Assembly: GCF_932276165.1 (NCBI RefSeq)
Contig: NC_063994.1
Span: 10,726,001-10,790,000, forward strand
DNA from: Plutella xylostella
Lineage: Eukaryota > Arthropoda > Insecta > Lepidoptera > Plutellidae
DNA length: 64,000 nucleotides
Direction of reading: 5' to 3'
The translations under genes were made by a program, and so were the position numbers. The notes beneath the pieces were generated by a model that ran no database searches, was not told the DNA's origin, and saw only the letters and a program-made list of their open reading frames with translations. This document shows, piece by piece, positions 1 through 12,500 of the stretch; position 1 is the first letter of the stretch, and each line of letters begins with the position of its first letter.

Positions 1-1769
1 ATGCTCTTTCTAATCATCTATCCCTATTTCACGTCCAGTGAAAAATGCGCTAGATTTTATGTCACTGAACATTGTATAACAGTGTGACCTATACACATTC
101 TATTCTGTAGGTAGATTGGCCAAAATTATTTTATAAGCGTAAGAAAAAATCTCATATTTATGATCAATCGTATTATAGCGATGTATTATAACCAAATGTA
201 CTTTTACTATATAATTTGCGAATGACTAAACGTATTTTAAGCATAGAATTAAGTTTTATATGGAAAGTAAACATGCAGTTATGTTTATATAGTTTATTAG
301 ATACCGTATATTCGCTTACACATTACCTATGTATTTTCTAACCAGAGATTTTCTATTTCACTAGTATTATAATATTGTGAACCGTATAGTCGCTCATTTA
401 AATTTTAAATATACGACCTTACCGTATGCAAACTGAAGTGAACCAAGTACTTGTATAAACATTAGCATTCATTTCCAACACGTGTGTAATATTTGTCAAA
501 ATTTGTGCTTTTCATACCAACTTCATACTATTCCACATCTAAATTGAATCGTATTGCATTTAAATTTCCATTCCTTTGTGTGTAATTTTAAGTATAATTT
601 TTATACATTATTATATTTTCACGACGATACTTTGTATTACCTGTAAGAAGGTATTTCAATAAAATCATGAAATCACAACCTATGGTTTCCTTTGTAAAGA
701 TTAGATTGTATGGATCTCTTTGCTAATGCATTTTACTATAATGGATCTCTAGCCTTATCAGTTAAATATAGGGCTGTGACCATGTAAATATTGCGAAATC
801 CTAAAGTAAACAAATAAATATATATATCTAAAACTTGTACTTAAACCGCCATCTAGTGGCGCACTTTTGAATTAAATATCGATCTACACGAGGGATATGG
901 AGAAGGGTCTCGGCAGCTCGTAGCTCATTGGCGGGAACATCTTGTTGTAGTAGGTGTATCTTCGCTTGTTGGGCGTGACGGACGCGCGCACCGGTACGCT
1001 GATTGGTCGAGAGAGCTGTGACGTCAGCGCCATCTTGCGGCCACACTGGGAAACGCGAAACTATGTTTTTATTTCTAGAATTTTATGTGTGGCTTGGAAA
1101 TATTTGAGTAATATATTGGCTAAACTGAATTTTACTTACTTTACGATGTGCTGACAAGCTTTTTACTCCGGTGTATTTGATCCTTACGTGTTTTTACACT
1201 ATTTTCTAACTCTTGGTGATAAAACCTTATGTTTAATGGGATAAAGGCGTGTTTGGCGTAGCAAGTAAAACTACAGTTCGTATTTGAATAGCAAAAGTTT
1301 ATTAATGGATATACAATTTGGCTAAATATTGGCACATTACTGGTGTTGCACATGATTTGATGGAATAGGCGTGATGGCTACATGATTTCTAATGATGACT
1401 ATCAAATTATGCATGATATTTTGTATTAAGGTTCTATCATGGTCTGTGCTTATAATAATAGTATGTAGGCAACATTCGATGTTTCCTACGGTCCATTTCC
1501 TTTCTAGCTACAGGTGTGCAAAAATATCTATCCTATTTGTATGAAAATATTTGGATATGTGTGTATTTGACGACATCGAATTTGTACCAAAAAGGTTCCT
1601 TATTTGAGGCCACTTGCACATTAATTAAGTACTTGTATAAGGTATAGTTACTGGAAGGGTTATGTGATTATTAGTTTTAATATAATTAGAAAAATGTGAG
1701 ATGAAAGTGACGAAGTATACTCGTGAAACATGATAAAATGATTAAGATAAGCAAAACAAAAAAAGAAAA
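1..1769. other. Intergenic stretch beyond the 3' end of the GAS2-like gene
   Basis: AT-rich sequence with no supported coding region. An AATAAA hexamer on the plus strand at 658-663 follows a long gene-free AT-rich stretch and could be the poly(A) signal of a plus-strand gene lying left of the window; that is inference only. At 840-1050 there is a GC-richer island containing the near-palindrome CGCCATCTAGTGGCG (847-861), TTGGCGGGAA (928-937), ATTGG (1002-1006) and TGACGTCA (1019-1026). Short ORFs overlap the island on both strands, but none has recognisable protein features. Confidence 0.4.
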
Positions 1770-2534
1770 TAATTAAATTGAGATTTTTTTATTGTCAATC
1801 AATTATAATTGTAACATAATCGAAATAATGGCATTGCAAATAAAAATAACATAAAATTAACTTTAGAACATAAATCTTGAACCAAAATTATTTCTAAGGG
1901 CGAAGTCAAGCAAGACTGAAGAGTTGAAGACACAACTTGGAAATAATTTACAGAATCTAGCGCACCCAATTAAGGAAATAATCAAACAGAAATTAAATAA
2001 TCAAAAATAATATCATAAACCATATTCATTATTGCATTCCAAATTATCGTGATTTCTTATTTAACTTAAAAAAACCTTTATGACTAGTCTCTTAAAAATG
2101 GAGATGACGATATTTATTACTTACAACTTAAATTAACTCTTATTTATAAGGTTGAGTTATATGTAGAATAGAACATTTTCTTTAACTTTTCCACATACAC
2201 TCATTTTATTAAGACTATCCCGAACAAACCAGTTGTCAGGATGTTATCATCGTTAGAAAACATGCTCTATTTCATACCCTCATGATACCTACAACTATCA
2301 CTAACAAGTGGGTTCAAAATCGTAGATGTTTTACTTTTCTACTCTCTCGCACTGCGGCCCGCCACATCCAACCCCCTCGACCGAGTAATACTAAAATAAA
2401 ATAATGACGGTAGTTACATGAGATTTCTAGGTTAAGAGATCTACCTCGCCTACACTACGAACTTACAACTTAATTGCACTTTAGACGCCCAATAACGATA
2501 AACTTAGTCAAAACGTTAAAACTAGTGGAATGGT
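1770..2534 (-). other. pigs: Likely 3' UTR of the GAS2-like gene
   Basis: Sequence directly downstream (minus strand) of the stop codon at 2537-2535. Three AATAAA hexamers on the minus strand are possible poly(A) signals: 2210-2205, 2118-2113 and 1793-1788. I cannot tell which is used, so the left limit is set just past the farthest. No other coding feature is visible. Confidence 0.45.
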
Positions 2535-3500
2535 TTATCTGGGAGGCACCTCCCGCGGCGGCGGGCTACGGTACTTGGCTTTTATGTGGAGGAAGGGCTT
2601 GGAACTCTCATCCGCTATGCTTGCCGCTAGTGACAGTCGGATGCTCTCCTCTATAGCTGCTTGAGTGACGCCGGGAAGAGTCGCGGATACACTCTTGTTG
2701 AGCGGTCGGAAACCTAGAGGAGTGGTAGCGAGACTGGCGCTTCGCGTTTTCTTCGCCATGGTGTTGAGTTTGTCCGTCCCACAGAAGGACTTCTTGGCGT
2801 CAGTCACGGGGGTTGTCACCACGCTCTGGCTGCGGGTCTTGCGCGGGTTGTCGGTGGGCGTGGCGGCGAGGCTACGGGCTTTGTTGAGGCGCTCGGAGCC
2901 GCAGAACTTGGTCTCGCTGGGAGCCAGGCTCATTGAACGGGACTTCTTGGGTTGGTTGAGGGCTGGGCGGGGCTCGGGCGGCGTGCGCGGGCTGAACCCG
3001 GCCGGGGCCGACTGCTTGCGCGGGCGCACTTTGTCAGCATCCTTCAGAGGCAGCGTCAAAGCCGAGCGCTGTTTCGCTGTAGACGGCTTCGGCGTGGAAG
3101 TCCGTCTATTATCTAACGGAGAAGATTTTCCGGAAGAAGTCTTCCGACTGACGGGCGAGGTGGTGGAAGCTCTAGAGCTTTGCACGGGTGAGACAGTGGA
3201 GGAGCGGGTGAGGGCGCGGTCTACGGGTGAGATTTTTCCTGAGGAAGCTTTGCTGATAGGTGAGAGTTTTCCACTAGAAGGTGCTGGTGAGAGTTTTCCG
3301 CTAGAGGGTGTCGGGGAGAGTTTCCCGGTGGAGGCGGCGGGTGACAGGGGCGCGGGGGGCGGGGGCAGGGGCAGCAGGGCGCCCCCGCGGCGGCCCTGCG
3401 TCACGAGGCGCACCTGGCACGGCTCGTGGCGCGACAGGAAGTGCTCCAGCGTGTCCCAGCCGCCGCCCACGCGCACCATCATGTGCCGGCCCTTCAGCAA
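2535..3500 (-). CDS. pigs: GAS2-like coding exon 8 (GAR domain end and Ser/Pro tail, stop)
   Basis: 966 bases, residues 384-704 and TAA at 2537-2535. Acceptor cttatccccag at 3502-3501. It opens with the GAR core M-V-R-V-G-G-G-W at 391-398 and H-E-P-C-Q-V. The tail holds four S-G-K-[LI]-S-P repeats between residues 441 and 475 and further S-P/S-x-K motifs, many R-S-x-S and T-P sites (possible kinase targets, inferred), and two copies of F-C-G-[ST]-[ED]-[RK]-L-N at 582-589 and 622-629. A predicted helix-like end (A-A-I-E-E-S-I-R-L-S-L-A-A-S-I) sits at 664-678. The exon is strikingly GC-rich compared with its flanks, which also creates long open frames on the opposite strand. Confidence 0.9.
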   Translation of the reverse strand: MLKGRHMMVRVGGGWDTLEHFLSRHEPCQVRLVTQGRRGGALLPLPPPPAPLSPAASTGKLSPTPSSGKLSPAPSSGKLSPISKASSGKISPVDRALTRSSTVSPVQSSRASTTSPVSRKTSSGKSSPLDNRRTSTPKPSTAKQRSALTLPLKDADKVRPRKQSAPAGFSPRTPPEPRPALNQPKKSRSMSLAPSETKFCGSERLNKARSLAATPTDNPRKTRSQSVVTTPVTDAKKSFCGTDKLNTMAKKTRSASLATTPLGFRPLNKSVSATLPGVTQAAIEESIRLSLAASIADESSKPFLHIKAKYRSPPPREVPPR

Positions 3501-6500
3501 CTGGGGATAAGTAATACATATCGGTTAATCAAGTGTGAGATAGGAATATTATTATCTACTCTAATGACGCTGTGGTAGATGTGAAAATTTCATTTGTTAT
3601 AACTTATCATACTCTCATTACTCAATTGAATGACTTATAACTGAAGATGGCACTGCTTCAGCTACGTAAATGGAAAATAGGCTGACAGTAAACCTTATCT
3701 CTCACAGGATTATCATAGACTGGTCCAACCACTTAGGTTGCGGTGCGTTGTTCTATGCCAGTGAACCAAGGAGCCGAAACAGCAGCAACAATATCTCACC
3801 CGTATGAAGACGTTCCTCCCGGCGATGTTGTAGCGGCCCTCGCCCACCTTCTTGACCTTCAGCAGCTTGGAGCACCTGCCGGCGCCGCACGAGCAGCCGC
3901 GCTCCATCAGACGGGTCACCAGCTGCACCTGGAGACATGAGAAACATATACAGGTGTTGTTTCGCGAAAGTCGAAGAACAAAAGTTTTTTGACCTCGTGA
4001 GTCATCCCCTTTTGAGTTAATACCTTTAGTACTTTTACCGCTTTTGTAAAGCCCTGAATGTGGGTTTGCCGTGACGTGACGGGGTTCACCGTGGATATTT
4101 GCTACTAAACAGGAGGACAAAACCAGGATTGATGTTTAATTCTGCACACAATTTTCCTTCACTCCCAGCACATACTGTGGTGGTGTGAGGTTGAAAAATA
4201 TGTCATTGGTACCTTTAATTTAATTGGAAGAGGTTTAAGTTTTGGCCGTATGAAGTTTTTAAACAGTTGAATCAAGTGAAACTAAGGCCAGGCCAATTCC
4301 ATAGGTAGCAGTACCTACCGAGTTGGCCTTAAAGATCTTTAGGTGTTTAAACTTGTTGTCTTACCCTCTTGTCCAGTTCGTTGGTGGGTTTGAGCGGCAC
4401 GTCCGAGTCACTGCTGTCCACGGTGCCCTCCGACTTGGCGTCATCAGTGTCCTCCACACCAGAAGAGGCGTTTCCTGATGAAGATTAGACGGTATTAAAT
4501 AACGACGTAGGTATAGCAGGGTTAAACGAGTTCTCCAGTGGAGACAAAGAACTGACCAGCGTATAATAGAGTGGGACGCTTTCCAGTCCATTTGACGGAC
4601 GAATTCAGAGGACACAGGTTTGTGGTGTTTCTTGGGAGATTTAACGTGTATGTCCAGCAGTAGAAGATTATGAACTGATGATGATGATAACGGAGGACAG
4701 GTGGATGAGGACCAGTTTGAGGCGTGTGTGTGTTGTTAGTCTTTTTTCTCTGATGATACTTATAAATCTTGTAAGTACCTACCAGCGGACCGTAAAATAA
4801 AGAAGTGAAAGGTAACTTACTGTCATCGGGTTCTGGTGACGATGGAGGTGGCGCTGCTATAGATCTGAAACATTATAAAATGAATTTAGGTCATGAAAAG
4901 GATTTCACCTTCTTCTCCCTGATAGTCTTGGATGAGGCCATAAGTCTGCCAATTTTCTGAACTAAGTTTGGCAAAGAACATCATACGGACTACGAATGTA
5001 CCTCACTTCATGTCAAAATAATTGTAATATCGACTGAACCAATTTGCTGCAGGGGCAGAAAAAGTAAGTAAAAGTACTAGGACATTATAGCTAAAAGAAG
5101 GCTCACTTCTCCCTCATGGGCTCGGGCGAGGAGTCTCGGAACTGCCAGGCGGCGTCGCTGAGCGCGGAGTGCAGGCCGGAGTCGCGCTCCTCGGCCGCGA
5201 TCTCCTTCTCCAACTGCACCAGCCCTGGTGGCTCCACGCCGTAGCGCGTCGCTAGCCGCGCCACCTCCAGCAGGCACAGGATCACCTGCCGCGGCTGGTT
5301 GTGTAGCACTGGAAGAGGACAGATGCTCACGTTAAAGACGGTAGGGGAAGACACCAATACGAGAGCGCTTATTTATAGAGTTATTACTTTAAATATTGTT
5401 AACATGCATGCCTCTTTATTGTTTTCAGCTTAATTACTTCCAGCGCCGGGAAGTATTTTAACGGGAAACTTTTGGAACCCAGTTTACGGGTTATCTCACA
5501 TCTATTACTGTTTATATTTCAAGCGATTCTTGTGAAAAGCAACTTGCTTTCAAGAGTCTCTATGAGACTTCTGGGCTGGTCTGGCTAGCACGGGGAGCAA
5601 TTAAGACGTGACAAAAGTTTTGCATCGCGCTCACTCACATCGCGCAGCCTCAAGAGCGAGCGCGACGGATAACTTTTGTCATGTCTTGATTGCACCCCGT
5701 ACTCTAGCCCATGTGGTCACAAGGCGACGAGGTTCTCACCCAAGTCATCGCTCTCGAACAGCAGGTTCTCGTGCACGCCGAGATCGCGGCAGAAGGTGAG
5801 GAAGTTCTCCGTGTTGTCCCGCGAGAAGAAGCTGCGCCGCGCCGCGCGCTGCCAGCAGCGCCCGCGGATCTGCGGCACCGGCTGTGGATGAAGGTGATGT
5901 TAGGTACTAGGAGAGTATGAATGTAAGAAGTTGCCACTACGTGCTCTGCCATCGACCGTGGAGGCACCAGTTGTGGGAAGAGGAAGGTGTTGGGTACCAG
6001 GAGAGTATGAGTGAGAGAAGTAGCTACGCCTCACTGCTCCGTGGATCTGAGGTAAGTACCACCTGTGGGCAGATGCTGATGTACGGTACTAGGGGAGTAT
6101 GGGTGAGCGACAGGTGGAACGACTGATATAAGTGGTCCACTGGAGTGTATAGCGTCAATTCACACGTACCACAACCACACCACGTCGCAGCGACATAATA
6201 TGGTCAAGCTGTGGTTACGTGTGAATAGTGTGACAGCGGCTTTTTGCAGTTGCGTTGTGGCAGCGACAAAATGTCGATGTTCCTAGAAGCAGCCACTCAC
6301 CCCCACAAGGAGTCCATTGTCCAGGGCGTCCCGGGCGCGGTCGTGGATGGTCGCCGCCAGCTGGCACAGCTCCACGCCGTTGTCCAGCACGTCCAGGAAG
6401 TTCTCCCCGGACAGGTACGAGATGCCTGCGGAGAGGGAGGGGGGTTAGTGAGGGTGGAGGTACGGTCGGTAAAAGATTTTATACTAATTTGTGCCCTCAA

Positions 6501-9500
6501 AGTTATGGGGGAAGAAGATTTAATCGATAGGTGTATAAAAATCTTTTCATGTATAATAGTTAGTCAGTGGATCATAAAAGTGTTGAGCTGAGGAGGAGTT
6601 AATACCTCATTTAAAAAGGGGCATTTTTGTAGCGAGATTTGCTAACTTGTAGCTGTCGTCTGTACCAAAGCACAAGAGTCACAAGACCGTCGTTAAACGA
6701 TCACGATGGTCTTGTGACGTGCTTTGGTAATGCTTACAATCAACTTACACTCAACAAAACAGATAGTATATGGAGTATTATCGAAAGATCGTTGACCGAA
6801 GCTATTAGATTGTAAATGAGAGAAAAATAATTGTAATGGTGTTCACAATTAGGTAAATTACCAGGGAACTAGGTTATTGCATTACCATTACCACGATTAA
6901 GAACATTATAAGTTCTTTTTTATTCTTATTTTTTTAAAGTGCTATCTTGTAATTGTAATGGGAAATGGGATAATGCATGCGACATTAAAATATATTTTAG
7001 CAGATTAAATAATTAGGTTAATTGAAGTTTGCAATAATTGTACACAATGTAATGTTTTGTAACATTGATATTGTCGACGTCAGTAATTTTAATTCTTTGT
7101 AATTTTATGCAAAGTACCTACCCATTAAGTCTGGTTCATTTCGGAGGTAGTCACAATTAAATAATAACCTGTATTATATAAAAGCATACCTATACCCAAA
7201 CCCCTAAAATAAATAAATAATTTACTCAATGAAAAATGCATTTTGCTACTAAGTATTCATTTCCAAACAGGCAGACCAAACTTTCGCCTCACATCAGCGC
7301 AAAAGCAACTCAATACTATCACAACTAAGTCAAACCAACTCCCTTCCTTATCAGCAGCACCTTTCGCCTGTCCTAACGACAGTGAGGCGCAGGTTTGCTA
7401 ACCGCGACCCACTGCGGCCCGCGGCCTGCCCTATCACGAGCTGCTCCAGTTCGTATGATAATGTGACCCCGTGACCCGCGAGACACCCCGTGACCCACCG
7501 TGACCCCGGGGGCACTGGGTCTGCTCCCTGGAGACTGGAGACGGTCATTAGGAAATAGAATTTTAGACACATTGAGTGATTGATAAATACGCTTGGCTAG
7601 CTTTTTAAAATGCTAACCTACCCTACTTAGCTAGATCAATCGTGATCACTAAGCTAAGCTGCCTGTAAGGCCACAGTTTATGTAATTTACGAAATACTTA
7701 CACATAATCGTTCCTCAAATAAATAGGTAGCGCATTACCTTTATTTCTCATATCATTAAATGCTCAAACCGCAGAGACCAAACCACTCCTAATGTGACCG
7801 GTTTCACAATAAGCGAGTAAGTAACAAACCAGAGAGTTGCGAGAGTTGCAGCCAGACAGTAGCGATACATATGGGCATGTATAATGCACAGACCACTACA
7901 CATAGGTCCTAAATCACAGACCAACAGGACTAACATTAGGCTGCGCGTGCGCCGGATAAGTCAGCAGGGCCCAAGTTAGGCGCCGGCTGTGTCACTGAAT
8001 GCGTAAGGCATACGGTGTTATTAAATGAGAAACGCATTTCCGCATAATCACAAATAGCAGGTCGTTTTCGTTACTTTGTATTGTAATGATGATTTACATG
8101 TTGTTAAACTGAAAATTTCAGTAAGTAAATAGGTAAATAACACATAAACCTCACTGTATTTATAAAAATATATGTGGGTAAGTATTAAGTATAGAAGTCT
8201 ATACTGTAGATTATAGATAGACTACTCATACTACTACATAAATGTAGAACGTTTGGCATCTCCTGAGTAAATACGAAATGTCTACAAAAACACGTGTCTC
8301 AAATAAGTATTTTTGTCAGTAATTATTGAAGTAAAACCCGCAGAACCTGCCGGCCAATTTGTGACCATTTTGATCAGACAAGCGAGCGACCGGCAGGCAA
8401 GGCGAGTGAGTGAATGTTGAACAATTTGTTTTTTGTCTGCGCCTGCTCAAATATTTCAGAAACTTCACTTGTGTTGTGGTCCAAGTAGTCACACACTTAC
8501 AACCCGGTGTATAGCCGCACTGCGGCCGCTACACGGGTTTGTTATCGACGTAGATACAACGAAGGGCCAGTTTACTCTTATCGACTAAATTGCGTTGGGT
8601 AATGAAATTTGGGCAACTTAATGTTTTGAAATAATTAAGTCCTACCTTGAACATCCAAGGATTACAATCCAAGACAAGCATCTTTAACAATATTTTTACA
8701 TTATCTAGTATAAAAAGAATTGGTTTACACCATTCAGTTCCATTTAACTCAGTATGTTATAAAACATATTTCAAGAATTGGAGCCCCGTGTGTCTTCTCA
8801 ACTAAACCTACCAGTACCCAGACAAGCATCCATTATGTAGCTTGCCTACCTTATATACATATATTATGTAGATTGGATTGGATATGTCTCCTAACCCTGG
8901 GTACATACCCAGCAACTTTTTAGGTTACTTACTCCATTTAACACGATGACAAACCCTATTTTAGCCCAAGTGTGTGTTTATATCGTTTACGCGTTTAGAT
9001 GACGAAGATAGACCCACCCATAAACGATCTACGATCGATAAAAGGGTTAAAGGTGAGTGCAGTGTTTAGTTTCAGCAGCCATGCGATTTCAGTCGGGACA
9101 ATCCTATTACCCGCGGCGGCGGCGACCCGCCTCTTGCAGCTAACTGGATTGTACTAGCTCACCGATTATACCATCACTATATTACATAATGAGATGAAGA
9201 AGTATATAATAGAGGAGGTAGGTGATTACAGTTTTTCAGTGACCTTCAGTGCAGGATCGCAGCTAGAGTGCCTACAAAATTCTACACACAAAAAGCTACA
9301 TACCAACTAAGGTATAATTAACATCGAACAGCCGTGTAATAAAAATATAAATAAACAGTGGGTAAATTACAAATTGGTAGACCACTATAATTTTATTGAA
9401 TAAAAACAAAAAAACTTATTTGGTTATTTAATTGTCATCTTTAAATATAGTGTCCTAAGAGTTAATTGGGAATCGAACAGATGAAGTATCACTGAAATCG

Positions 9501-12500
9501 ATCGATACGACATGTAATTACGATGTGATGCGAGACTGCATTATACCCCGCCGTATTGTCATGTCTGTCTGAAGGAATGCTGTCGTTAATTGCAATTATA
9601 TATTTTTTTACCCTTTCGTCTTCAGTGATCAGGATAGGCAGTAGTGCACTAGCCGCCGCCTTGAGTGACGTCTGACGTAGGTATCACCTTATTTAACGTC
9701 CACTAACCACTAAGCGACGACAATTCTCACTGGAAAATCGTTTCCACACGGTGGTGACCCTAGTGCACGACAACATGAACTAGTAGAGCCACGATGAGGA
9801 ACAAGGACTGAGGATGGACTGAGGATAGTGAGCATATAGTAGTTAGGTAATTATATTGTGATATACTCTTTAAGAGAGTCGTATTTTCAGCGACATTTGT
9901 GCAGGAAAAGCTACATATACATATTTAGATTCACAAAGACCTAAATATTTAATAACGTCGTGTTATCTGGTAGATACTCGGTAATCATAATTTATTTAAT
10001 GACCTGCGTAATGATTTAGTTGTCACCTCAATTTGAATATTTTATGCAGATCAAGTATATTTTGTCGATGGCACAAAATTACCAATCAGCATATCTGGTC
10101 AAGAGCCTACTCTACTTTTTAAAGTATAAATAAACTAAACAATCCTAATTTCCGCTTACGTGTTTCTATGTCACTTGTACAAGTGAAGAAATTCATCACA
10201 GGAACTGTACTTAGTATTAATACCTACCTAATACTTTTAATTAATAAAAGCTTTAAGTATCAGTTTTGTGGTAGTCAAAGTGGTAGACTATTGAGTATGA
10301 TAGGACAGCAAAGCACATCTTTCAATCCTCTAAGTACTAATTAGAATAGAATAGAATAGAATACTCTTTATTTTGCACCATTAAAGACACATTACAATTC
10401 ACAACTTATATACATAAAATAGTACAAAAAGGCGGCCTTATTGCTTAAAGCAATCTCTACCAGACAACCTTTGGATGGAAGAGACAATTTTAACATAATT
10501 AATGGGAACAACTTATATAAGTAACTAATTGTAAGTAATAATTGCAGCCGCTTACGCTTGTATCACATATGGGAGGTTATTTTTCTCATTTTATAATACT
10601 ATAGCAATAACATGCAGTGTGTAAATAATTAGAGCGGCCAGTTTATCCAATCTACCACGACACTTATCTGTGACGCAAATATGGAGCGAATTATGTCCGT
10701 AGCTTAAGTCATCATAAATAATGTTAGGTTGCGACCAGGCGCGCATACGTGTGTGGAATTCATCAATAATGAATGTAATCATTTACTAGCATTTTCTCGC
10801 CGCCCATGCGCTGGTTTCGGCCGGTATGTAAAACATAAACACTTGAGTACATTATTATTTATTACCAGTATATTATTTACTCACACACCTGCGCACAACC
10901 ACTTATTATTGTATGTATAATGTGACGGGGAGTCGTTTTCACTTTCATGTTTATTTTAAACCGAGATGCGGTACCCTTGGGTATTGATCACTTTGGCTGC
11001 CAACGACCGAATATATTATTCAATACTTATTTTACGGGAAGTGATGAAAGAAGATTATTTGACACAATAAACCGACAGAAAACTTTATAGGTACTTAACA
11101 TCTTCACAAATCATTATAAACCAGACAGTTTATAAATAAATAATAAGTAATCAATTCATTTTTTACACCGTTTCATCAATCTTATTAGCCAATTATACAA
11201 ATAAGTAAAAGTGAATCAGCTCTGATTGTTCCCATTGGTTCAGAGGTGAGTGCGTATGCTCATGATGAGAGGTTGTGTTCCGAGGCCACGCCTGCGCCTG
11301 CGCACTAATGCCTGGTTGTTGAGTCGCAAAAACTAAAGCACTCGCCTATCTAGACACAATTTATCGCCCCTTGGGAATATTGTGGGCGACAGATGAAAGT
11401 TATTCATTGATCACTTTCATTGCAGGGTCGAAGACTTCTTATACTCGAAGTTCTTGTATTTAGTCATAGACTATGTAGCTTCCATATTCCTCATATATGT
11501 CACAGATTCAGTAGACGATTCTGCTGAAGTTCGGCACCTAAATGCTTTGATTAATAATCAAAGCCTCAATGATGATAGTTACCTCGCTAGACCAGTAGAA
11601 ACGTCATGATTCAGTGAAAAGGTACCTGTTACCTATGATGTTAAAATCAATATTCAAATTCCTCGATGGTTATAGAAGTAACGGGGTAGCAGGGACGTGA
11701 TAGTGCGCCGGCTAATTAAAACTGCAAATAGTGGCCGTAGTTATAACGGAATGCAATGACTAGGAGCACCTACCTGTTGACATACAAAAGTATCTATAAT
11801 TATGTGCTACAAGCCAACCTTTGTGTTCTGTACATTATAAAATGGTTCTATTGTAGAACTTAATATTTACCCTACAGCTTCAGCGTGATGTCCGCTTTCT
11901 TTAGTTAAGTATTTCTTACTAAACTAAGAAAATCCCTATTTAGATTTGATTTGCGTATCCCATTTCCACATTTGAATTACTCCTTAATCCTTAAGTAAGC
12001 TAAGTAGTTAGACCACACAAGAAGTCGTGAAGAGTAGGTACGCTGGTTGAATATTCACGACATAACGACCGGGAGACGGCGAGCAGACTTCTTAACTTTA
12101 TGATAGCCTAGTACGTACGTAGCAGGAATAGTACAAACCAAACTGTAAAAAGCCAGTGACGGCTTGATAAAAGGTAAAAAACAATATTTTTTCATATTTA
12201 GCGATGAAAAAACCACCCGATTCATATCAAACAGCTTCATTGTTGTGAAATAGCGACAAAAAGTCTAATATATTAGCAAAAAATACTGTTCAAATAAGGA
12301 GTAGTTTTAATTCTCAGACCCACCGGCGCGGACTTGGCTATAAAAACTACACAAATAAGGCGAGATGATGCGATCCTAGTCCCCCATTACACTTTGTTAT
12401 ACTTCCTGGTGATTTATGACCGCCTGGTTGAATAAATAAAATTCATACGTGACTTTTGTTGTTCTAAAATGTGTTTTAATTTAAAACATAGGGCGCCCAT

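Noticed and set aside
2665..3510. 281-residue open frame on the plus strand
   Set aside because: Antisense shadow of GAS2-like exon 8; its openness follows from the GC-rich Ser/Pro codons on the minus strand.
3308..3514. Short Arg/Gly/Ala-rich frames on both strands
   Set aside because: Alternative frames of the GC-rich part of exon 8, low complexity.
7351..7572. Minus-strand frame in the 7.4-kb GC patch as an extra GAS2-like exon
   Set aside because: Exons 1 and 2 already join in phase within the CH domain; an insertion here would break it.
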